The translations under genes were made by a program, and so were the position numbers. The notes beneath the pieces are model-generated. The model saw nothing but the letters and a program-made list of their open reading frames with translations. It had not been told where the DNA came from and ran no database searches. Positions 11,128 to 20,600 of a stretch of DNA of 30,864 nucleotides are shown piece after piece; the first letter of the stretch is position 1, and each line of letters opens with the position of its first letter. The DNA comes from Gnetum montanum (lineage: Eukaryota > Streptophyta > Gnetopsida > Gnetales > Gnetaceae): the NCBI GenBank assembly GCA_015680685.1, contig MNCI01036181.1, positions 162,030 through 192,893 of the forward strand, given 5' to 3'.

Positions 11128-12330
11128 TTAGTCCCTATTTATTGAAATATGGAGGAATCCACCTGAGAGGCATAAAAAAATAAGTGTAAAGCACCATGAT
11201 CAAGTAAGTACCAAGCATTATCCATCAGCCCTTGGCTGGATGTCATTGCAATATTTTCAAAAGTACATGGGATCAGGGAAATGTAGTTTGATATGCAAGG
11301 GTAGGGGATTAGTTGTACCCAAGGGAAGCCAAGAGTTGGTCAAGGGTGATAATTGCTATCAAAATTTTGGGAGAGGAATGCTCTCACATGAACAAGTTAT
11401 GTCATTGGTCCTTGTTAACAGTCGGGTTTTCAGCAGACTTGGAACCAAGACATAGGAGGTACATTCTTTGGAGAAATAAGACTCTTATAGAGTATTTTTG
11501 GGGCCCATTGTAAATAGCCAAAGCCATGCAATGATGTGCCACATGGTCTCTTTGAGACACAAGTGTAGCTATTTTTCAAGACAATTGCCTTCTCGCCTGA
11601 GGCTTGTATGAGAATAGCCAATAGTTTGTGGTTTATGATGTCAACGGGGTCATGAAGACCTTTTCCATGCATTTTCTCTTTGAATTTTTTGTTCTTTTTT
11701 CTTTATTTTTGTTCTTTTCTTTTGTTTTTGCTTTATTTTGTCTTTCTTTTTCTTTTTATTTTTTATTTTTTCTTGGTCTTTTTAAAAGAGCTTACTTTTT
11801 GTGCCATGCTTGTGTTTGAGCACTTGCATTTTNNNNNNNNNNNNNNNNNNNNNNNNNNNNNNNNNNNNNNNNNNNNNNNNNNNNNNNNNNNNNNNNNNNN
11901 NNNNNNNNNNNNNNNNNNNNNNNNNTTGAATAGGCTAAGGGGAGCATGATGGGGAAATGGGGCATGTATTGGGAGTTGGGAATGTACTTATGAATGGATT
12001 GATTAACCTAGTTATGTACCTCAAGACGAATGTCATACCTTGTCATCATGATGAATTGCATCCATTACGAACACCTCAAGAGTGTCATCTTGCAAACAAA
12101 ACTCCATGAAGATAAGAAAAACACAAATGGAATGGTCAGCTAAGCACTTTAGACAAGGAGATGGAGCCACAGAAACATGAACGTCAATTTTCAACATAGA
12201 CAGAATTATGAAAAACATAAGCTTTATTAAGGCCCATGAGACAAATCATGCAGCAAGTCTTTGTGGAACATGTACAGCCAATTGTAGCAACACATAATTT
12301 CAATTTTTTCCTGGTGGTTGATGATGTTGC
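11128..12330 (-). other. 3' untranslated region of the Tat element
   Basis: No coding signal is supportable here. The bases next to the 3' LTR read AATAGGGACTAA on the minus strand, only a weak polypurine tract. About 11670-11784 is almost pure pyrimidine on the plus strand (purine on the minus strand); reading it gives a meaningless F/L-rich frame. An assembly gap follows at 11833-11925. A loose set of AGTTTA-type units begins near 12330. Confidence 0.6.
11833..11925. other. Assembly gap (93 N)
   Basis: Run of undetermined bases shortly after the long pyrimidine tract. Any frame read across it is meaningless. Confidence 0.95.
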
Positions 12331-13440
12331 TAGTTTATAGTCTTAGAGGACTATTATGGGTTAGTTTCAAGTCATAACCCTTTGGATGGTGCCAGTTTAG
12401 CATCATAGCGAATTGTGCATTGCTAGTTTATAGTCGTAGCAGACTATGAAGAGGCAAACTAGTTTATTGTCCTAGTGGACTCTAGATGCTAGTTTCACGT
12501 CATGGTGGATAGATGTGGCAGTTTAGCATCATACCGGACAAAGCTATGTGGTGCAGGTTTATTGTCATGACTCCAGGACATTCTGTGGTATCAATTTTAA
12601 GTCATGATGCCAAGACTTATTTGTGGTATCAATTTTAAGTTCTGATGTTAGGATTGCTCTATGGTATCAGTTTTAACTCATGATTCCAGGACTACTCTAT
12701 GGTATTAGTTTTAAGTCATGATGCCAGGACTGCTCTATGGTATCAGTTTTAAGTCATGATGCCAGGACTACTTTATGGTTGGCACTATGGTATCAGTTTT
12801 AAGTTATGATGCCAGGACTGCTCTATGGTATCAATTTTAAGTCATGATGCTAGGACTGCTATGTTGTATTAGTTTTAAGTCATGATGCCAAGACTACTCT
12901 ATGGTATCATTTTTAAGTCATGATGCCAGGACTACTCTGTGGTATCAGTTTTAAGTCATGATGCCAGGACTACTCTGTGGTATCAGTTTTAAGTTATGAT
13001 GCCAAGACTACCCTGTGGTATCAGTTTTAAGTCATGATGGTAGGACTACTCTATAGTATCAGTTTTAAGTCATGATGCCAAGACTACTTTGTGGTATCAG
13101 TTTTAATTCATGATGCCAGGACTACTTTGTGGTATCAGTTTAAGTCATGATGCTAGGACTACTTTGTGGTATTGGTTTTAAGTCATGATGCCAGGACTAC
13201 TTTGTGGTATCAGTTTTAAGTCATGATGCCAGGACTACTCTCTGGTATCAGTTTTAAGTCATGATGCCAGGACTATTCTATGGTATTAGTTTTTAAGTCA
13301 TGATGCCAAGACTACTTTGTGGTATCAGTTTTAAGTCATGATGCCAGGACTACTCTGTGGTATCAGTTTTAAGTCATGATGCTAGGACTACTCTGTGGTA
13401 TCAGTTTTAAGTCATGATGCCAGGACTATGTTGTACCTCA
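12331..13440 (-). repeat. Tandem array C: 38-bp satellite-like repeat after integrase
   Basis: About 22 copies of a 38-bp unit run from near 12577 to 13440. Each holds the words GGTATCAGTTTTAAG, TCATGATGCCAGGAC and TACTCTGT; for example copies start at 12941 and 12979. Most copies differ by a few transitions, and one interval near 12780 is irregular. A looser leading part (12331-12576) has units built on AGTTTA...GTC...GGAC with variable spacing. The array stops seven bases from the integrase stop codon, so it is the start of the 3' untranslated region. Tat/Ogre elements are known for hypervariable tandem repeats at this place, some of which have seeded genomic satellites. The unit length is not a multiple of three. 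Confidence 0.92.
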
Positions 13441-13446
13441 AGTTTA

Positions 13447-14660
13447 TTAGACATAGTACCTTTTCAAGTACAAGTGGTATGTAGGATTGGCGAACTCGTT
13501 TCCGTCCATGTCAGCAAGTTTGAATGCTCCATTGTTGTATGCCTTGGTAACTATGTAAGGTCCTTCCCAGTTAGCTGAGAATTTATTTGGATGTTCTCAA
13601 GAAGCCTTAAGAACTAGATCTCCTTCTTTGATCGGGCATTTATGGAGATCGTGCTTGTGCCTTTACCTCTGTTGTTTTTGGTACCATTCAATTTGATCAA
13701 GCATTCATACACATTCCACTTCTACCGAATCGAGGTCAGCAATGCGCAATTCATTATTTTGACTTTCATCAAGAAGGCTGGAGAGAGCTATCCATAATGA
13801 GGGAACCTGCAATTCTAAAGGTAAAACAACTTTGAATCCGTACACTAGACTATATGGAGTTTTACTTGTGAATGTTTGATGTTTTGTTCTGTAAGCACAT
13901 AATGCATAGAATAATTGTTCATGCCATTGCTTCTTACTCTGATTCAGCATTTTTTTGAGCACCATGATGATAGTTTTGTTTGTAGCCTCTGCTTGACCAT
14001 TGCTCTGTGGGTAGTAAGGTGATGAAAATGCATGTTTAATGCCCATACTTTCACAAAAGCTTTTGGTATCTGCATTGCCGAATTGTGGCCCATTGTTAGT
14101 AACGATGGTTATTGGAATACCAAAATGAGTCACAATATTTTCTATTATGAAGGTGAAAATGTGTTTTAACATGGTCTTCCTCAGAGGAATAGCTTCCACC
14201 CACTTTGTGAAATATTTAGTAGTAGTGATAATGAAGCTATGGCCTGCTGAAGATGATGGCGTTATTGGTCCAATTAAGTCTAAACCCCATTTTTGGAATG
14301 GCCATGTGATTTATGTGGTATGCAATTCGTTAGGTGGCACGTGTATTAGATTACCATGCTTTTGGAAAATGTCACATGTTCTGATCTTGGAGATGCAATT
14401 GTATTCCATGTGTGGCCAGTAGTAACCTAAGCGCCTAATCTTTGTTGTCATTGCTTTAGGTGCTATGTGTCCTCCACAAAGTCCTTCTTGGATTTGTTAT
14501 ATGATCATTTGACCATCAATGCTACTAACGCACATTAGCAGAATACCTTCATATGATTTATGACACAAGGCATCTCCTATTAATGCGTATTGCTGGGAAC
14601 GTTTTCATATGGCATCTTTTTGAGCATTTGTCAAGTGTTGTGCAGTTTCACCTTTTAGAA
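13447..14660 (-). pseudogene. Gypsy integrase (Tat lineage), decayed
   Basis: Integrase inserts the element cDNA into chromosomes. In order on the minus strand: a zinc-binding relic (EGLCGGHIAPKA near 14475, YYWPHM, then CISKIRTCDIF near 14390, where the second C-x-x-C pair is damaged); the core with WGLDLIGPI near 14275 (first D), TNNGPQFGN near 14095 (family TDNGTQF, so the second catalytic D is N) and YYPQSNGQAEATNKTI near 13995 (catalytic E); and a C-terminal segment with GDLVL, NWEGPYIV near 13560, ADMDGNE and HLYLKRYYV directly before the stop at 13447. Stops interrupt it (for example in the link to the core). The longest open piece is 13705-14199. Array C follows directly. Confidence 0.9.
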
Positions 14661-14779
14661 GATACTCTTTTATGTCATCATACCATTCTATTGCACGTGT
14701 TGTACTAACAGATGCTACAAGTACTTCATTTAGAGTGTTAATTATAGGTTTGGCACAACTGGTTATAGAACTAGGTAAT

Positions 14780-15190
14780 GCATGGAACATTTTAGGTGTC
14801 ATGTTTAAGGCTAGCGTGGCAAGTGCATCAGCAATGGTGTTTTCACTTCTAGGGACGTGTTGTATATCCACTTCTACTAGTTGCCTCACTAGATGTTTGG
14901 TAAAATCACAATATAGTTGTAAATGGAGAGCTTTTCATGCGTAGACCTCAGTGACTTGATTAATAACTAATTGCGAATCACCTCAAACTACAAGGCATGA
15001 GATTCCTAAAGTTAATGCTACTTGAAGGCATCTAAGATGACCTTCATATTCTGCTACATTATTGGTGCAAGGAAAGGTTAAGTTGTAGGTGAAAGGTTGG
15101 ATTTCTCCATAGGGGTATGTTAAAATGGTTGCAACACTTCCTCCTCGAGAGGTTGAAGCTCCATCGAAGTAGAGGATTGTCTCGTAGTTA
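14780..15190 (-). pseudogene. Archaeal-type RNase H domain (aRH), Tat hallmark
   Basis: The minus strand encodes LYFDGASTSRGGS near 15175 (first catalytic D), then NNVAEYEGHLRCLQVALTLG near 15050 (catalytic E), GDSQLVINQV near 14970 (catalytic D), and HVPRSENTIADALATLAL near 14840 (last catalytic D, D-A-L-A). This is the second RNase H found in plant Tat elements between the RT-linked RNase H and integrase. The four acidic positions are visible. At least one stop breaks the frame (near 14980 and 14940, Q/R/W codons changed). The domain removes RNA from RNA-DNA hybrids during cDNA synthesis. Confidence 0.85.
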
Positions 15191-15199
15191 TCAGGTACG

Positions 15200-15780
15200 G
15201 TGTCTACACTATTAATATTTTCATATAGGAATTCAGGGTTTATTGTTTCTTGATCGTGTGTCGGTGAGACGATTAGCTATGTGGCTATTTCTTGACCTTT
15301 TATGGAAGATTGAACGACATAGTGCAAATCAAACTTTGTGATCATCGCTTTCCACGTAGCTAACCTACTTGACTCATAGATGTTATTAGTGATGGCACGA
15401 AGAACATTATCCTTGCAAATGATGTAAACCTGATTAAGGAAGAGATAATGCCACCATTTCTTCAAGGAGAAGACAAGGGTGAGGCATGATTTTTCTACAT
15501 CATTGTATCATTATTCATAGGCTATTAAAGTGTGGCTTAGATAATATACAAGGATCTTTGCTCCATCTTGATGTTTAACAAAGCATGGATGTGATGGAGG
15601 AACCAGAAGTTGCAAGATAGATGTAGAAAGGTTTGTCACTTTGTCGAGGATAAACAGTTGGTAGTTGAGCAAACTCTTGTTTTATGTTCTTGGCATTGTT
15701 GAGTCCATTGGAAATGTACATTCTTTTGTAATAGATGTTGCATGGAACTCAACTTATCCGTCAGCCTTTCGATAAAGCAT
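15200..15780 (-). pseudogene. RT-linked RNase H, heavily decayed
   Basis: Downstream of RT the minus strand gives ILVYYLSHTL (family: YYVSRAL), then Y..VEKSCLTLVFSLKKWWHY (family: Y...EK..LALV....KLR.Y), and VLRAITNNIYESSRLATWKAM followed by FDLHYV (family: L......R.A.W...L.EFD). This is the tether and RNase H of gypsy pol, now the more degenerate of the two RNase H units. The open piece is 15277-15465. The active-site acids upstream are not readable. Confidence 0.7.
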
Positions 15781-16911
15781 CTAATGAATTACAGTCTACC
15801 TTGGAGGCCATGTAGTTTGGTAAGGTTTCTTGGAGGTTGCATATTGGTTATTGCTTTGACCTTCTCGGGGTCTACCCATATCCCTATTTCGGAGATTAGG
15901 AAACCAAGCATTTTTCCCGTTTTGACACCGAAGACACACTTCTTTGGGTTAAGCCTAAGGTCATATTTGAGACAACATTTAAGCACTAAGTCTAGATCTT
16001 TTTCATGTTTTTTAGTTGTTTTAGATTTGACTGGTACATCATCAACATAATCATTGAGCAAATTAAGCATGTAATCACTAAATATGTATGTCATTGCTCA
16101 CTAATATGTGGCACCTACATTTTTAAGGCTGAATGACATCATTGTATAACAGAATGTCCCCCAAGGTGTCATAAAAGTTATCCTAAGTTGATGCTCTAGA
16201 TTAATTCTTATTTGATTGTAGCCTAAAAATCCATCCATAAACGATAATAGTCCATGCCCAGCAGTCATGTCAATAAGTTGATCAATGCTGGGGAACGGAA
16301 AGTCATCTTTTATAGTGGCTATGTTGAGGTCATAGAAGTCAATGAATATTCATATACTACCATTCTTTTTAGGGACTACAACAATGTTTGATACCCAATT
16401 GGAATAATCAATAGCCTAGATGAAGCTGACTTGGTAGAGTTTTGTGATTTCAGCGCAAACTACTAACGCAACTTCAGGTCTAACTTTTTGTGCTTTTTGT
16501 TTCACTAGTTTAATTTTTTCATCAAGAATAATGTTGTGTTGGATGATCTAGGGGTCTAGTTCTAGCATGTCTGTGTATGACCATGAAAATGTTTTTATGT
16601 TATCATTTAACACTTAAGTGATCTCGTCTACGAGTTGAGGGTCTAGTAGGGCACTTAATTTCAAGGTTCTAGCTTTGTCATTAACTGTGGCAATGGAGAT
16701 TTCAACCAGAGGATATTCAGTGATATTGTTAGCTTCTAGATACATAGTTTTAGTCATGTTTTTAGGCTATTCTGATATTTCTTGAGTGGTGGCTATCAGA
16801 TCAGTATAGGTGGATGGATTTAGATTCAAAGATTCTGGGTTGATTATTCTTTATACATCTCCATATGGTCCATTGAGAGACAATGTTGAGAGGATGTTGT
16901 TGGTGGCCATG
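15780..16911 (-). pseudogene. Gypsy reverse transcriptase, with own ATG-led N-terminal region
   Basis: From an ATG at 16911 the minus strand reads MATNNILSTLSLNGPYGDV, then TKTMYLEANN, LSALLDP, FSWSYTDM near 16590, VKQKAQKVRPEVAL, WVSNIVVVPKKNGS near 16390, KDDFPFPSIDQLID near 16300, LLSFMDGFLGYNQIRI near 16235 (first catalytic D), TPWGTFCYTMMSF near 16155, and DYVDDVPVKSK with Y-V-D-D at 16038-16049 (the catalytic pair intact). RLNPKKCVFGV and LGFLISEIGI near 15900 complete the palm and thumb. RT makes element cDNA. Stops are frequent and mostly replace Q or R (for example Q-R in GATYQRAM is now two stops near 16100). It starts about 130 bases from array B, 6.3 kb from protease, so it was not continuous with gag-protease in frame. 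Confidence 0.93.
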
Positions 16912-17042
16912 GTACTTACTCTTGCCAATTAAAATGGGAGTGAAGTAAGAGACATTCGCTTGGCAGGAAAGTTACAAAGTGTAAACGAGCATAGGATAAT
17001 TAAACTGTGTACTGAAAAAATTAGGAGATGTGATGGAAGTGG

Positions 17043-17154
17043 CAGTTTAAGGCCATATCGAGCCACATGGCAGTTTAAGGCCATACTAGTCTACATGGTA
17101 GTTTAAGGTCATACTAGGCTGCATGGTAGTTTAAGGCCATACAGGGCCGCATGT
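17043..17154. repeat. Tandem array B: four 28-bp units
   Basis: Units start at 17043, 17071, 17099 and 17127, each opening with C/T-AGTTTAAGGYCAT and closing with CATGG or CATGT. The array lies between the RT start and the antisense cassette, and shares the core word with arrays A and C. Confidence 0.9.
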
Positions 17155-17649
17155 TGACTTGCCATTTGAATTGAGTGTATGCACTATTTTTAGAATTTTA
17201 AAATTTTTAAACCCTATATTTAATTTTTAAATTTTCGAGTGGATAATAAGGTCATGGAGATTTTAAATTTTTATGAAATTTTATAAAATTTTCAAGTGTT
17301 TATATATGTTTATTTATTTATTGTTGTTGATTTTCTACACTTTCCTCCTCTTTTCATAAGAAATTCTGTGTCTCATCCCCTGAGGCTGGAATGGTAAGGG
17401 ATATTTGACAAGCACAAGGTGAAGATGAGCTAAACAACAACATGCAACTATAGTAAAGTGAAATTAAAATAAGGAGAGGAAATAAAAGGCCATAAATTAG
17501 ATTAAAATTAAATTAAATTACTAGGGGGAGGATAGAAAAGGGAATTTTTGAAGTAGAAGGCCTCATTTGTGTTAAGGTGAATTGTTGAAACTTGGAGGAT
17601 AGTGTGACCAGAGTGCAGTGCAAGCCAAGGTGTCAGCATCAACGTGACC
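17155..17649 (+). other. Upstream region of the antisense gene
   Basis: AT-rich sequence without a coding frame. TTTATATATG near 17299 could serve as a TATA element for the plus-strand gene, but AT-richness makes this weak. Near 17605 and 17640 the words GTGTGACC and ACGTGACC appear, the latter just before the start codon at 17650. Confidence 0.35.
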
Positions 17650-20600
17650 ATGAAAGAAAAGGGTAAGGGAAAGGAAACTGGGGGTAAGGAAAGGAAGCAA
17701 GCAGCCCTGGCATTTGTGGAGGAGAGTGAAGAGGTCCTCCTACGTCTCCCCAAAGTTAGATTTCTGATGTGGAAGAAGGCCTTGCACAGGTAAATTCTTT
17801 TCCCCCAATTTTTCTCTAGTGTATTTTTTCAAGCAACATTACCTAGGGTGAGAATTTTTGGCTGTGATTTTTGGTTTTGGGATTGCAATTTTTGAATGAA
17901 CGTGAGTTTGGGGAACAAGTGCATGGGTTGATTTTTCGATTTCTTGGCGTTCTGGTCGTAGGGTTTCTAGTTTTCTTGGGGTTTTCTGGGGTAGGGCAGC
18001 ATGGGCTATGAATTTGGGCTTTTGGGCTTCCTTGGGAATTTGGACCACAAGGTTTTGGGTTTCCTGTAGTGTGAGCATCCCTATCCTCCTTAACAACATG
18101 ACTGTCTAACCCTGTTTGGCAATCATTACTGCAAACTTTGCCCTGAAGATAGCAGTGTGGGCTACAAAATTTTAGTCTTAGGGTAGGGCAACGTGAGGTG
18201 TGAATTTTCTATTTTGAAGCCCCTAGGCACAAGGTTTTAGCTTTTTTTTGATAGCGTGACTATCCTACAAATTTTGGCAGCGTGGATTTTTTCGAATTTT
18301 CAATTCTGTGCAGCATGAGTGTCCTGCCCTTGTTTGTAGTGTGATTATGAATTTGTGATTTCTGAGCAGGAAATGGCCACCATTCCAAGGTAATGTTAGC
18401 ATGATTTTCAGGTCTCCCTAGCAGCATGACCATGAGTTTCCAGTTTTTTTCTCCCTAAGCTGCATGACTTGAACTTTTAGTTTTTTCTCCCTGGGCTGCA
18501 TGACTTGAATTTTTGGTTTTTTTCTCCCTGGGCAACGTGACCTAAATTTTTGATTTTTTTGGGTAGTGTAACCATGGGTTTTAGCTTTTCTCCTTGGGCA
18601 ACATGACCATGGGTTTTGGATTTTTGCCCAAGGTAATGTGATTTTGAATTTTAAATCCCGGGCTTCTTGTGACGATGTTCAATGATTTCTAGATTTTATA
18701 TTGTTTACATTGTTTATTATTTTTCTGGGATTTTAAACATGGTTTTTCCCTGAAACCGATTTTAATGTGCCTCAGTAAGAAAAAGATTACACTTCATCTC
18801 ATGGGGTGTTACATTTGTTTATATGATTTTTTTTTTATTTTATGTAATGTTGATCTGTCGCTAGTTCTTGGATTTTCACTTACCCAATGTTTCGGTTATG
18901 TGCAGGGGACCTAAATCTTCTCTTCTTGTTATTGAGCTCGGTTTGGCCCCCTTTGGGCTAGACACACCTCTTTATGACATGCGAATTGGGCCCCATGTAA
19001 TATGATTTCGTCCCAATGCTAGTTCGTTCTTGTTTTTTATACAAGAAAATTTTAGTGTTGCCATATGGTCTCATCTAAGTGAATAGATGGCTCGTGATAT
19101 TATTGAGACCATTTTTCCTGGGGCAACATAGGACATGCTAGCCTTCATCACTGATATCGATGAGGGACTACTTAGAGTGGAGGGAGGCCTTGCTGAGGGT
19201 CCTAGATCCACTCGTCCTTTAACTTAAGTGTGGGAGCTACTTGGTTGTAGCCATTACAATAGTAGCAACACACTTTTCTTGGCCCTTTGTGTGCATACTT
19301 TATTTTAGAATCCACCTGGGATAGTATACAAAGTGGACATGTATGCTCTTTTGTGTCTTACTTTAATTTGTGATTTGTTTTTAATTCTATGTCCTCATCT
19401 AAATGTGAATGTTGTTTTTCCTATGTAGGCCCCATTTTGATGAACATGGGATGAGTGATGATGATGGTGGGCTTACTTTAGTGCACATAGTGCTAGAGAC
19501 TTTTATGGTGGGCCCCATTATTCGTGCCGCAGTGTTAGACTAGAGCAAGATGGACCTTGTTGACTCCTAAAAGAAATTTTCAAGAGCCTTTGAGTGTTGC
19601 CAGGCTTGTGGTTGGTTAAATAAGGATTGGTCTCCTAATGGGCCAATCTTTCCTCAAAGGATTGATTCTACACCCACCTCGCCTTCACTAGTCACAGATG
19701 GTAGGTGATTGCACCTTAAACTCCATTTTGCTTTCTTGTTGCATCATTGTGTGTCACATCGCTTTTCTACATTTTTCACTCTATGTTTATTTTTTACAGC
19801 AGTCATCCCCCCTAAAGAAGTTACTATTACTACAGGGCGTACTGAGGCTATGCTTTTTACAAAGTACGAGGAGGTAGAGCAATCACAATAGTGGTTACAG
19901 AAGTGAGCTTCTAATTTGATAATCAGTTGCCTCACCCAAGCTAGTTTGATGGACCTATTTATAGCCTTGACTTCTAGCATTCCGACTATTGATATGGTTA
20001 TGATTGTTGACTCTTTCAGTGGTGATGCTTCTCGTTTTACCACATGGGTTCGAGGAGTGAAGGTATCATTCCATCGACCCAGTGAGTTTCTTTCTGATTT
20101 TTTTGGTGTTCCCATGGATGGCTCCATGGTAGTCATGGACAAGGAAACTAAGGATGGATAGGTCATAAGGGAACTTGAACAGTGGTTGGGTTTTTCCAAG
20201 GGCCCCAAGAGATTTTCCATGTGAGAGGATACTCGATCGACAGAAGTGAACTTCCTATATCCTCTCTTTCGGTCACGAGCATTTCCCAAATCTCTTTCTC
20301 AAGGGAGAATCCTTGGGATTGAGTCTACACATGTGATGCATGTAATTTTGAAAATAGGCATGCAATATAATTGGGTATAATTTCTAGGATCTGGCCTTCA
20401 TGGGGAAATTATCAGGTTACGTTCAAGAATTCATGCAAAATCCACTTCACCTTTGCTTTCTTTGCGGGATACTTGCATAGATTTGCTGAATTTCTAGTAA
20501 TTCATGAGAATAACCACCATATTTTGAGGGACTATTCGCAATTATCCCACCCTTGGATTTGCCACTTATATAGCACCACTAGATCCCAAGACTTGCTAGA

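Noticed and set aside
11116-11140. Polypurine tract before the 3' LTR
   Set aside because: Only a short AATAGGGACTAA is present on the minus strand, too weak to annotate as a separate feature.
11628-11949. F/L-rich plus-strand reading frames
   Set aside because: They are the translation of a pyrimidine tract and run into the run of N; no protein signal.
12577-13440. CRISPR-like array
   Set aside because: The units are contiguous 38-bp repeats without unique spacers, in plant retrotransposon context; it is a tandem satellite-like array.
17839-18099. 86-codon minus-strand K/P-rich frame in intron 1
   Set aside because: Low-complexity reading of degenerate repeats; no domain.
19744-20289. 181-codon minus-strand open frame inside the antisense gene
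   Set aside because: It is the longest open frame there, but it has no recognisable domain, does not continue gag-pro or RT, and lies opposite the plus-strand exon with good splice sites. I regard it as a shadow, though a sense-strand spacer ORF is not excluded.
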